From positions 1-21,247 of the IMG/VR virus record IMGVR_UViG_3300027782_000429: DNA of 21,247 nt. One strand, written 5' to 3'. Under the pieces are notes generated by a model. That model was given only the letters and a program-made list of their open reading frames with translations. It was not told where the DNA came from and made no database searches. Positions within the stretch are counted from its first letter, which is position 1. Each line of letters opens with the position of its first letter. This DNA is from a virus. The position numbers and the translations under genes are program-made. Below are positions 10,484-17,690 of this stretch, one piece after another.

Positions 10484-10534
10484 GGCACCGAACTCATAAT
10501 TCGGCTATCGTAGGTTCAAGTCCTACCTGGTGTA
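10461..10534 (+). tRNA. tRNA with CAT anticodon (Met, or Ile2 reading AUA)
   Basis: The 74-base cloverleaf has acceptor GCACCAG paired with CTGGTGT (one G-U), D stem GCC/GGC, anticodon stem CCGAA/TTCGG around loop CTCATAA (anticodon CAT, 10495-10497) and T stem GTAGG/CCTAC. The initiator signs (C1-A72 mismatch, three G-C pairs by the loop) are absent. If position C34 is lysidylated it would read AUA codons, which are common in this AT-rich phage. CCA is not encoded. Confidence 0.85.
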
Positions 10535-10538
10535 CTAA

Positions 10539-10611
10539 ACCTATGTAGTTCAGTGGACAGAACACAGGACTTCTAAGCCTGGTGTCGCAAGTTCGATTCT
10601 TGCCATAGGTG
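10539..10611 (+). tRNA. tRNA-Arg (TCT anticodon)
   Basis: The 73-base cloverleaf has acceptor ACCTATG/CATAGGT, D stem GTTC/GAAC, anticodon loop CTTCTAA (anticodon TCT, 10572-10574), T stem GCAAG/CTTGC and discriminator G. One anticodon stem pair (position 31-39) is an A-G mismatch. It would read AGA and AGG, frequent arginine codons in this window. Confidence 0.85.
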
Positions 10612-10612
10612 C

Positions 10613-10618
10613 TATAAT
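10613..10618 (+). promoter_or_regulatory. TATAAT box after the tRNA genes
   Basis: A perfect TATAAT lies two bases after the tRNA-Arg gene and 21 bases before the TTG start of the glycan operon. No good -35 is seen, so this is an uncertain promoter for the GT operon; the tRNAs and operon may also be cotranscribed. Confidence 0.4.
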
Positions 10619-10639
10619 AGATAAAACAAAGGGGTAGTC

Positions 10640-11596
10640 TTGGCTAATATAGTTTTTCTTGGCAATTTTGAAGTGTCTTATAGTAGTGAGAATCATCATG
10701 CTAGTAGTCTAGAGTCTTTAGGCCATACCGTGACAAAATTGCAGGAGCGTAAGGCCAAGACACAAACCATCCTAGAAAAAGCATCAACCTCTGATCTATT
10801 TATCTGGGTACACACACATGGCTGGGAAACCATTGGTAACATTACAATGGATGAAGTTCTTAAGCAACTAAACGCCTCTGGTGTGCCTACAATGACATAC
10901 CATCTGGACCTTTGGTTTGGCTTAGATCGTCAGAAAGATCTCAAGCATGATAGTTTTTATAGAACTATTGGACACTTTTTTACTGTAGATAAACTTATGG
11001 CTGATTGGTTTGATCACAATACCGCAGTAAAAGGCCACTTCATGCCTGCGGGAGTATACGATAAGGAATGTTACATCCACCCAGACTACGACACACAAAA
11101 CTTTGAGTACGATGTTATTTTTGTTGGCAGCAAGAGATATCACCATGAACATAAATATCGTCCAGAACTAATTGACTTCTTAAGAAAGACATATGGCAAA
11201 CGATTCCTTCACGTTGGTGGAGATGGCGACACAGGGACTATCCGTGGGGATGCATTAAACCGTATCTATGCTAAGAGTAAGATTGCAGTTGGAGATAGTC
11301 TTAACATAGGCTTTGAGTATCCCTATTACACTAGTGATAGATTGTTTGAGTCTACTGGTCGTGGTGGTTTTACCATCTACCCAGAAATTAAGGGACTAGA
11401 TGAATACTTTATGCCTGATGAAGTTGTGTTTTATAAGCATGGAAACTTTAATGACTTAAGAGATAAGATAGATCAGTATCTTGAAAACTCTTTGGTAAGA
11501 GAAAGAATCAGAGTCAACGGTCACAGCCGCACAAAGAAAGAACACACTTATGTCCATAGATGGACTGCAATCTTAGAAGAGTTGGGTATTAAATGA
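10640..11596 (+). CDS. CgeB-like GT-B glycosyltransferase
   Basis: The 318-residue protein starts MANIVFLGNFEVSYSSENHH, a GT-B N-terminal Rossmann fold opening, has a W-V-H-T-H-G-W segment, then D-V-I-F-V-G-S-K-R near residue 155 and R-L-F-E-S-T-G-R-G-G-F near 235, which matches the C-terminal sugar-donor domain of the CgeB/Glyco_trans_1_2 family. It starts at TTG with GGGG six bases upstream. Its stop overlaps the start of the epimerase gene (ATGA). A nucleotide sugar would be its donor; the acceptor may be another sugar, a protein or a surface polymer. Confidence 0.8.
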   Translation: MANIVFLGNFEVSYSSENHHASSLESLGHTVTKLQERKAKTQTILEKASTSDLFIWVHTHGWETIGNITMDEVLKQLNASGVPTMTYHLDLWFGLDRQKDLKHDSFYRTIGHFFTVDKLMADWFDHNTAVKGHFMPAGVYDKECYIHPDYDTQNFEYDVIFVGSKRYHHEHKYRPELIDFLRKTYGKRFLHVGGDGDTGTIRGDALNRIYAKSKIAVGDSLNIGFEYPYYTSDRLFESTGRGGFTIYPEIKGLDEYFMPDEVVFYKHGNFNDLRDKIDQYLENSLVRERIRVNGHSRTKKEHTYVHRWTAILEELGIK

Positions 11597-12480
11597 ATTG
11601 CTTAGTAACTGGAGGAGCAGGCTTCATTGGATCTAATCTGGTTGATAAACTTATAGACCTTGGTCATAATGTTATTTGTATAGATAATGAGTCAGCAGAG
11701 TGTCATGAGCAATTTTACTGGAACCCAAAAGCAAATAATTATAAATATGATATATGTGACTATAACAAGATAGAACATTTGTTTAATGGAATTGACTATG
11801 TATTTCATATTGCATCTGATGCAAGAATTCAACCAGCAATCCTAAACCCTAGAAAATCTATTGAATCTAACGCAGTTGGAACCGCCAATGTATTAGAACT
11901 ATCTCGCTTAGCAAAGGTAAAGAAGTTTGTTTATTCTAGTACATCTTCTGCTTATGGCAAGAAAGCAATACTTCCAAACATAGAAACGCAGGCATCTGAC
12001 CCACTAACACCATACTCTGCTGCAAAGGTATTTGGTGAAAACCTTGCAAGAGTCTACTATAATCTTTATGGACTAGAGACCATCTCTCTTAGATACTTTA
12101 ATGTATATGGAGATAGACAGCCATTAAAAGGTCAATATGCACCAGTTATAGGTTTATTTTTAAAGCAACATGAAGAAGGTAAGCCACTAACAGTTGTTGG
12201 AGATGGATCTCAACGCAGAGACTTTACACACATATCTGATGTAGTAGAAGCAAACATTCTTGCATCTGAAGTAAGTCATGGCTTTGGTGAGGTATATAAC
12301 ATTGGGTATGGAAGTAACTACTCTATAATTGATATTGCTAATATGATTTCAAACGATGTTAAGTTTATCCCGTCAAGAATTGGGGAAGTGCAAGAAACTC
12401 TTGCATCTAATGAAAAGTTTAAGGGTTTAACGGGATGGACACCAAAGGTATCTTTAATGGATTGGTTACAAGATGACTGA
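11593..12480 (+). CDS. NAD-dependent nucleotide-sugar epimerase/dehydratase
   Basis: The 295-residue protein is an extended short-chain dehydrogenase: T6-G-G-A-G-F-I-G13-S NAD motif, D31 binding the adenosine ribose, Y-S-S-T-S-S-A-Y-G (residues 114-122), catalytic Y141-S-A-A-K145, then R-Y-F-N-V-Y-G and R-D-F-T-H-I-S-D-V. It belongs with UDP-glucose 4-epimerase (GalE-like) and related epimerase or dehydratase enzymes and would supply a sugar nucleotide to the transferases around it. The start overlaps the previous stop as ATGA, and its end overlaps the methyltransferase gene by 8 bases. The precise substrate cannot be read from the sequence. Confidence 0.85.
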   Translation: MNCLVTGGAGFIGSNLVDKLIDLGHNVICIDNESAECHEQFYWNPKANNYKYDICDYNKIEHLFNGIDYVFHIASDARIQPAILNPRKSIESNAVGTANVLELSRLAKVKKFVYSSTSSAYGKKAILPNIETQASDPLTPYSAAKVFGENLARVYYNLYGLETISLRYFNVYGDRQPLKGQYAPVIGLFLKQHEEGKPLTVVGDGSQRRDFTHISDVVEANILASEVSHGFGEVYNIGYGSNYSIIDIANMISNDVKFIPSRIGEVQETLASNEKFKGLTGWTPKVSLMDWLQDD

Positions 12481-13186
12481 AATGAGAAAAGTAATAATCA
12501 ATGGTGAGTTTGAGATTACTCTACCAGAGCATCGTGCTGCACGTCCTGATTGGTATCAACCACATGGTTGGGAAAAGCCAAGACTAAAACACATGTCTGA
12601 AAATATTTTTTCTGGAGATGTTATGTATTATGTTGGTGCAGAAGAAGGCGAGTTTGCTGCACTATGCCAAATGTGGGGTGCGGAAGTAGTTGTATTTGAG
12701 CCAAACCCCAAAGTCTGGTCACACTTTCCATTGCTTTGGAGTGCAAACAATTTAGATCTTCCAATGGTTTGTATTCCTGGATTTGCATCTGATAAGATAA
12801 ACAGTCTTTCAAGAATATATTATAATGAATGGCCACCAGAAGTTAACGATGTAATTGAAGCAGCCCATGGATTCAAAGAACTATACCTTGAAGGAGAAAC
12901 CTATGGTCAGATTACTATAGATTCTTGTGTATATGATCATGGTATTAAGCCACCTACCGCCATCTCCTTGGACGTAGAGGGTAGTGAATGGAGGGTCCTA
13001 GGAGGGGCTGAGAGGGTGCTTAGAGAGCACAAACCAAAGATTTGGCTATCTGGACACCCTGAGTTCATGCTACAGCAGTGGGATGAATCTTTATATAATC
13101 TTAGACAATGGATTAAAGGATTAGGTTATACTGAAATAATTTTAGACTATCAGCATGAGGTTCACTTATACTATGAATCAATATAA
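12473..13186 (+). CDS. FkbM-family methyltransferase
   Basis: The 237-residue protein contains the SAM-binding motif G-A-E-E-G-E-F (variant of GxxxG, following Y-Y-V), E-V-V-V-F-E-P-N-P-K, and the later A-I-S-L-D-V-E-G-S-E-W-R-V-L-G-G block, which are the signature of FkbM methyltransferases. These O-methylate sugars or lipids, often in glycan biosynthesis. The opening (RRAARPDWYQPHGWEK area) is shared by some phage and cyanobacterial versions. Within this operon it would methylate a sugar made or transferred by the neighbours. It overlaps the epimerase by 8 bases and the next gene by 14 bases. Confidence 0.85.
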   Translation: MTEMRKVIINGEFEITLPEHRAARPDWYQPHGWEKPRLKHMSENIFSGDVMYYVGAEEGEFAALCQMWGAEVVVFEPNPKVWSHFPLLWSANNLDLPMVCIPGFASDKINSLSRIYYNEWPPEVNDVIEAAHGFKELYLEGETYGQITIDSCVYDHGIKPPTAISLDVEGSEWRVLGGAERVLREHKPKIWLSGHPEFMLQQWDESLYNLRQWIKGLGYTEIILDYQHEVHLYYESI

Positions 13187-14027
13187 CGCATACTTATATT
13201 CTCATGATGGAAAAGATTATGCAAGCGACAAGTGGGACTATGGATTAATAAAAGAAATATTTGATAAGTACGAAGTTAATCAAATAAAAGTTACAAAGAT
13301 TCCAGAAAGTGAGAAAGCCTTTGTTGTAATTCCTGGACCTCAAACTGCTGGCAATGAAGATAGACTATCTAAGGAGTTAAGTAAAATCTCTAGAGTTGTT
13401 TTATTTATTAATGGAGATGAGAATGCTAGGTTTGATGTAAGTAAAATTAGGCATAATAATATTGAGATATGGATTCAATACCCTCATGAAAAGCATGATC
13501 AATATAACAAGATGCCAATTGGAGTTCCACAGCACTTAAGTGATAATTCTCCAGAATACAAAGAAAAAGAATACGATGTTTATTTTGGTGGACAGATTAC
13601 TCACCAAAGAAGGGTAGAGTTATCTCATGTTATGCCAAACCTAAAGAATTCTTTGTATGGACCAACAAAAGGTTTTTCACAAGGAGATAAACCAAAAGAC
13701 TACTATGCCAAACTTGCAAGTGCAAAAATTGCACCATGTCCATCTGGTGCAGCAGTAATAGATACATTTAGATTTTTTGAGTCAATAGAGTTATTAACGT
13801 TGCCAGTAGCAGATACAATAAATCCAAAAGGAATACAGACAGATTTTTATAAAAACATGTTTGGAGTTAATGTTCCATTTAACTATGTATCAAATTGGAA
13901 TGAACTTAATAAATTAGTTCCAAAACTATTAGATCAGTATCCAAATAATATGCACCAAGTAGTATGTTGGTGGATCAAACAAAAAAGAGATCTAGGAATT
14001 AAGATTATGAGGCAGATAAATGCATAA
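13173..14027 (+). CDS. GT-B-like, exostosin-like glycosyltransferase candidate
   Basis: The 284-residue protein has an N-terminal Rossmann-like region, then Y-D-V-Y-F-G-G-Q-I-T-H-Q-R-R near residue 135, followed by K-D-Y-Y-A-K-L-A-S-A-K-I-A-P-C-P-S-G, and T-F-R-F-F-E-S-I-E-L-L-T-L-P-V. That last section is the pattern of exostosin-like and GT-B donor-binding domains (F/Y-x-x-x-x-R, P-x-G, R-x-x-E-S/A). The alternative ATG at 13155 lacks a ribosome site, so I use 13173. It overlaps the methyltransferase gene by 14 bases and the following gene by 8 bases. No sugar specificity can be assigned. Confidence 0.6.
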   Translation: MNQYNAYLYSHDGKDYASDKWDYGLIKEIFDKYEVNQIKVTKIPESEKAFVVIPGPQTAGNEDRLSKELSKISRVVLFINGDENARFDVSKIRHNNIEIWIQYPHEKHDQYNKMPIGVPQHLSDNSPEYKEKEYDVYFGGQITHQRRVELSHVMPNLKNSLYGPTKGFSQGDKPKDYYAKLASAKIAPCPSGAAVIDTFRFFESIELLTLPVADTINPKGIQTDFYKNMFGVNVPFNYVSNWNELNKLVPKLLDQYPNNMHQVVCWWIKQKRDLGIKIMRQINA

Positions 14028-14781
14028 AAGAGATGTAACTATTATTCTTGCAACATCAATAATTCCAGGGCACCCAAGTACAGACATGATAGATGAAACT
14101 ATTAAATCTATTAGGCATCACTTTCCTAATAATGAAATTATAATGCAAATTGATGGATTAAGATCAGAACAGTTGCATCGCAAACAAGATTATGATGAAT
14201 ACAAAAATAGAATTTTATGGAAGTGTCTTCACCAATATAAAAATGTTTTGCCAATTATATTTAATAAGCATAGCCATCAAAGCACAATGCTAAAGCAGAC
14301 TATCAATCTTATAAATACACCTTGCCTTCTTTATGTTGAAGGAGATGCTCCACTTACACCCGATGTTGAGATTGATTGGGACAAATGTTTAGATATGATT
14401 GAGTATGGAAAAGCAAATACAATTAGATTTCATTTTGAGTCATCAATACCTGAACCTCATAATCATTTGATGTTTGGATTAGAGGATGGATTTATGAAAA
14501 CATCTCAATGGAGTCAAAGGCCACACCTATCTACTGTTGAATACTATAGAAAAGTTATTCTTCCAGAAGTAGAAGATTTTGCTTTTATTGAAGATACTAC
14601 ACACGGAAGAGTTCAAGATGATATTTCTCCATACGGTGTATTCTCTGAGGATGGATGGAATAAGCATAAGTTATGGATATACCATCCAGAAGGAAACATA
14701 AAGAGATCTTATCATCTAGATGGTCGTCAGGGTACAAGAAAGTATACTAGTGATGACCTTACTTGGGGGTATTCTGAATGA
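14020..14781 (+). CDS. GT-A (GT2-like) glycosyltransferase
   Basis: The 253-residue protein starts with RDVTIILATSIIPGHPS, a GT-A nucleotide-binding opening, has E-T-I-K-S-I-R-H-H-F-P, then the D-x-D-like E-G-D-A-P-L-T-P-D near residue 108, and later E-D-F-A-F-I-E-D and Y-H-P-E-G. The family is distant from well-known GT2 enzymes but the order is right. The start overlaps the previous stop by 8 bases; the end overlaps the next start by 4 (ATGA). It would transfer a sugar onto the same glycan as its neighbours. Confidence 0.7.
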   Translation: MHKRDVTIILATSIIPGHPSTDMIDETIKSIRHHFPNNEIIMQIDGLRSEQLHRKQDYDEYKNRILWKCLHQYKNVLPIIFNKHSHQSTMLKQTINLINTPCLLYVEGDAPLTPDVEIDWDKCLDMIEYGKANTIRFHFESSIPEPHNHLMFGLEDGFMKTSQWSQRPHLSTVEYYRKVILPEVEDFAFIEDTTHGRVQDDISPYGVFSEDGWNKHKLWIYHPEGNIKRSYHLDGRQGTRKYTSDDLTWGYSE

Positions 14782-15812
14782 GAGTTGGAATGATTGCAAG
14801 ATGTGATGATACTGGCCTTGGCAATCAAACCAGGGAATTAGTTAACATGCTAAACCCTGATAAAATTATGCTTATTAATTCAAAATTTTTTAATGAAAAT
14901 AAACAACATCCTGAGTGGTATGACGGATATAACTATACTGCTACACTAAAAGGTTTTCCAACAACTGCTGAGATAGCAAATTTTATCACAGATGTTGACG
15001 TAGTTATTAGTTGTGAGACATTTTATAGTCCAAGATTTATTGATTTAGCAAGACACCGTGGTATTAAAACAATACTTCAATATAACTATGAGTTCTTTGG
15101 AAACCTTGTGCATACAGAGTGGTCACTTCCAGACGTTCTTGTTGCCCCAAGCCTATGGAATATGGATAAGATAGTTGAACGTTTTGGTGATAAATGTAGG
15201 GTTGTTTATCTACCCCCACCAACAAACCATGAAAACTTTAAGAATGCAAAAGAAAACAATATGTCAAAGAGTCATAATCGTATAATACATATTGGTGGTA
15301 AGGCTGCAGTTAAAGATAGAAATGGCACTAACTCTGTCATAGAGATGCTTAAGTATTCTGAGGGAGATTACGAAGTTGTAATTAAAACTCAAACTGACTT
15401 AGGTATTAGAAATACTAATGAAAGACTAACCATTCAAACCAATACAACAATGGAGCCAGAAGATCTATACTCTGGCTATGATGCAATGGTATTACCTAGA
15501 AGGTATGCTGGACTATGTTTACCTATGAATGAGGCTCTTCTTAGTGGGCTACCTGTTTTTATGCCCCGCATTTCTCCAAACAATGCCATCCTTCCTGATA
15601 AATGGACGGTAGAGGCAAGTAAGATTGATGAGTTTAAGGCTAAGGCTGTTATTGATGTGTATAATATTGATGCAAAAGCCCTTGCAAAAACACTTGATGA
15701 GTATATGGAAAAGAAAGATAATTTAATTAAACAAGAGGCATTTGATCTTGGTTTTCTTAATTTTTCAACAGAGTCATTAAGAGATAAATATATAAACTTA
15801 ATTAACTCGTAA
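14778..15812 (+). CDS. GT4-like glycosyltransferase
   Basis: The 344-residue protein is a GT-B fold enzyme: opening MRVGMIARCDDTGLGNQTRE with the G-x-G-N-Q acceptor-side loop, a V-A-P-S-L-W-N-M-D segment typical of the domain boundary, V-V-Y-L-P-P-P, then H-I-G-G-K-A-A-V-K-D-R-N-G and the donor-site block LPRRYAGLCLPMNEALLSGLPV, where E is the ribose-binding residue. It is the last gene of the plus-strand glycan operon. An ATTACGAA octamer is embedded at 15367. It ends close to a bidirectional hairpin, facing the minus-strand operon. Confidence 0.85.
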   Translation: MRVGMIARCDDTGLGNQTRELVNMLNPDKIMLINSKFFNENKQHPEWYDGYNYTATLKGFPTTAEIANFITDVDVVISCETFYSPRFIDLARHRGIKTILQYNYEFFGNLVHTEWSLPDVLVAPSLWNMDKIVERFGDKCRVVYLPPPTNHENFKNAKENNMSKSHNRIIHIGGKAAVKDRNGTNSVIEMLKYSEGDYEVVIKTQTDLGIRNTNERLTIQTNTTMEPEDLYSGYDAMVLPRRYAGLCLPMNEALLSGLPVFMPRISPNNAILPDKWTVEASKIDEFKAKAVIDVYNIDAKALAKTLDEYMEKKDNLIKQEAFDLGFLNFSTESLRDKYINLINS

Positions 15813-15843
15813 AACAAAAAAGCCAGCCTATCTCTAGACTGGC
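15811..15843 (-). terminator. rho-independent terminator of the membrane-protein cassette
   Basis: On the minus strand GCCAGTCT, loop AGAGAT and AGGCTGGC (plus-strand 15843-15822) form an 8-bp stem with one G-T pair, followed by TTTTTTGTTTT. This is a strong terminator for the minus-strand genes; the hairpin could also help to end the converging plus-strand operon. Confidence 0.8.
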
Positions 15844-15860
15844 AATTCTGTAAGTAAATA

Positions 15861-16145
15861 TTACTTCTTTGGTGCTGCCTTCTTAGCAACAGCCTTCTTA
15901 GCAGCCTTCTTTACAGGTGCCTTAGCAGCCTTCAGAGCCATCTCTACAGCCTTAGCATCTGGCAAGATACCAAAAGCCTTGTCGTTAGGATTGATTGCTC
16001 TAATTGCAACTGGTGCAAGTGCTGCTACAAGTGCAGTCCATAGATCCTTTGGATCTGTTACGCCTGCCATGTATAGTGCAAGGCCTGATGCAAGGACTGA
16101 ACGTCCATATGATGCAAGTAGTGCCTTTAGTTGTTCTGTGTTCAT
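15861..16145 (-). CDS. holin-like membrane protein with lysine/alanine tail
   Basis: The 94-residue product starts MNTEQLKALLASYGRSVLAS and has one or two membrane-compatible helices (YGRSVLASGLALYMAG and TALVAALAPVAIRAI), followed by a Lys/Ala-rich tail (K-K-A-A-K-K-A-V-A-K-K-A-A-P-K-K). This combination, plus the XapX-type protein and a promoter upstream, is what holins of actinophages look like: a hydrophobic section that forms lesions and a charged C-terminus in the cytoplasm. The ATG at 16145, after AGGAGGAAAA, is far better than the upstream ATG at 16274, which would overlap XapX. No endolysin is visible in the window. Confidence 0.6.
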   Translation of the reverse strand: MNTEQLKALLASYGRSVLASGLALYMAGVTDPKDLWTALVAALAPVAIRAINPNDKAFGILPDAKAVEMALKAAKAPVKKAAKKAVAKKAAPKK

Positions 16146-16153
16146 TTTTCCTC

Positions 16154-16312
16154 CTAGGATAGAACCTTTATTAGTATAGCATATCCAGCCCATAGCCCTA
16201 CAATTCCTGCGACTCCCGCAAAAACTGGTGGTGCTGGGACTGGCAATTTGAATGCAGCAAATACTACGCCACATCCAAAACCTGTTAGTGTTGACAACAA
16301 TATATCTCTCAT
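16154..16312 (-). CDS. XapX-domain small membrane protein
   Basis: The frame from ATG 16312 to TAG encodes 52 residues: a helix TLTGFGCGVVFAAFKL, then PVPAPPVFAGVAGIVGLWAG. The P-V-P-A-P-P-x-x-A-G-V-x-G-I-x-G sequence is the hallmark of XapX (DUF1427) proteins. XapX-type genes are found in several actinophages close to holins. ATGA at 16309-16312 shows overlap with the upstream gene. Confidence 0.75.
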   Translation of the reverse strand: MRDILLSTLTGFGCGVVFAAFKLPVPAPPVFAGVAGIVGLWAGYAILIKVLS

Positions 16313-16755
16313 TGTTTTATTTCATCCTCTGGCAATAGTGTTTTTAATTCTTTATATGCTTTTGATATATTTTTCATAGATGGATAGTCTGGTCTTGACA
16401 TAGAAAGCGCCTCTCCATATTCATCAAAGTGAGATATATCTGCATCAACATCACTAACAAACTTAGTTAATCCTTTTTGAACACTTTCAATATATTCAAA
16501 TGCCCATAGTCTAGAATCAGAAAGAAACTTAATAAAGTTTTCTTTATGTATTGAATCATCTGAATCTTCTTTTATCTTTGTAGACTTAGTTATATCAACA
16601 TACTCTTGAAGCAAAGTCTTTTCAATAAAAAGTTTTGAAACATCTCTTTTAAGTTTAATGGACTGTCTTAAAACTAATAGGTATGATGCTGCAAAGCAAA
16701 CTGACAATGTTGCAAAAACAACAATAAAAATATCTTTCATATCACCACTCCACAT
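16309..16755 (-). CDS. N-terminal membrane-anchored helical protein
   Basis: The 148-residue product has a membrane helix near residues 9-29 (FIVVFATLSVCFAASYLLVL), then a charged, mainly helical tail (IKLKRDVSKLFIEKTLLQEY ...). The ATG at 16755 lies six bases after a perfect TATAAT and so fits a leaderless mRNA; the ATG at 16740 has a GGAG about nine bases upstream and would give 143 residues. It is the first gene of a three-gene membrane cassette (with XapX and the holin-like protein), and overlaps the XapX start. It could be a lysis accessory or signalling protein; the family is not recognised. Confidence 0.65.
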   Translation of the reverse strand: MWSGDMKDIFIVVFATLSVCFAASYLLVLRQSIKLKRDVSKLFIEKTLLQEYVDITKSTKIKEDSDDSIHKENFIKFLSDSRLWAFEYIESVQKGLTKFVSDVDADISHFDEYGEALSMSRPDYPSMKNISKAYKELKTLLPEDEIKQ

Positions 16756-16761
16756 GTTTTA

Positions 16762-16790
16762 ATTATATCCTAACACTACGGCTTTGTCAA
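16762..16790 (-). promoter_or_regulatory. perfect sigma70 promoter for the membrane cassette
   Basis: On the minus strand TTGACA (plus-strand 16785-16790), a 17-base spacer and TATAAT (16762-16767) match the consensus exactly. The -10 box ends six bases before the ATG at 16755. The promoter overlaps the end of the preceding GT gene, so it separates the lysis-like cassette from the upstream operon. Confidence 0.75.
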
Positions 16791-17690
16791 ACTATAAAAA
16801 TCTTTAAAGTTAGTATTAGTAAAGATCTCATACTCAGCAAGGGTTCTAACGTTTCCAGCACCAAACACACCTTCTTCTTCACCACAAAGAATTCTTTTTT
16901 GTTTGTTATATGATATTTCTTCTATTTCTTTCCAAGATATTCCACGTAGATTTCTATCTTTCCATATCTTACTATATCCTCCACGAGAATAAAAGTGGTA
17001 TACAATATTTTTTGAAGGAGAGTATATGTCCCATCCCCTTGTCCATGACCTCATAGCAAAGCAAACCTCTTCACCAAAGAAACTAATTTCTGAATCATAG
17101 GGCACTTCATTAACTATTGAACCATCTGAAAACATAAAGCCACCAAGGACTGTCTCAGAAAGTTCTGGGTTTTCTTTTAGTTTACTATCAAACTCAAATC
17201 TTTCTGCTGTCCATTGCTTTCTTTTATTTAATAATATCCTTTGTCTAGTTGGATATGACTTTATTTTTGGATTATTTTTAACTAAAAACATACCGCCATT
17301 TCTTTCTGGCTCGTATGGGGCTGGAAAGTATGACAATAATACACGACTATGACTAGATATATTCTTAGCCCTATTTAACTGATCAATACATATTGCATCC
17401 CAACCAGGAACAAACCTTGTATGTGAATCAATTTGAAGAAAATACTCTTGCCCAGAGTATAGTTCCATTGCTTTTGCTCTTGCAAATCCTGCACCTTTTG
17501 CCTCTTTTGGATGCATCTTGATTAAGGACATGTTTTTAATTGTGTTAATGTCAAATAGTTCTGAGTCAACCCCTTGATGAACAACCCCAAAATATAGGTT
17601 GTCTGGATTGTTAGCATTTTCAATAGCACTTTTAATTGTCCACTGAAGTTCTGGATCACGATAAGATGCAATAGATATAAATATTCTCAT
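16776..17690 (-). CDS. GlcNAc-transferase-like glycosyltransferase
   Basis: The 304-residue protein starts RIFISIASYRDPEL, followed by T-I-K-S-A-I-E-N-A-N-N-P-D and F-G-V-V-H-Q-G. It carries D88-S-H90 for metal and nucleotide sugar binding in the F-L-Q-I-D-S-H-T-R-F segment, F-F-G-E-E-V, and Y-H-F-Y-S-R. This is the pattern of Pfam GlcNAc transferases (Skp1-GlcNAc transferase type), which use UDP-GlcNAc. It shares one base with the halogenase's stop (TAATG), showing coupled translation. It probably glycosylates a protein, a glycan or a small molecule related to the halogenated product. Confidence 0.8.
   Translation of the reverse strand: MRIFISIASYRDPELQWTIKSAIENANNPDNLYFGVVHQGVDSELFDINTIKNMSLIKMHPKEAKGAGFARAKAMELYSGQEYFLQIDSHTRFVPGWDAICIDQLNRAKNISSHSRVLLSYFPAPYEPERNGGMFLVKNNPKIKSYPTRQRILLNKRKQWTAERFEFDSKLKENPELSETVLGGFMFSDGSIVNEVPYDSEISFFGEEVCFAMRSWTRGWDIYSPSKNIVYHFYSRGGYSKIWKDRNLRGISWKEIEEISYNKQKRILCGEEEGVFGAGNVRTLAEYEIFTNTNFKDFYSLTKP

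Noticed and set aside
13155-13186. Earlier ATG at 13155 for the GT-B-like gene
   Set aside because: It lacks a ribosome site and increases overlap; the ATG at 13173 fits better.
16145-16274. Longer start for the holin-like gene at 16274
   Set aside because: The extension is the antisense-frame reading of the XapX gene, and the ATG at 16145 has a strong ribosome site.
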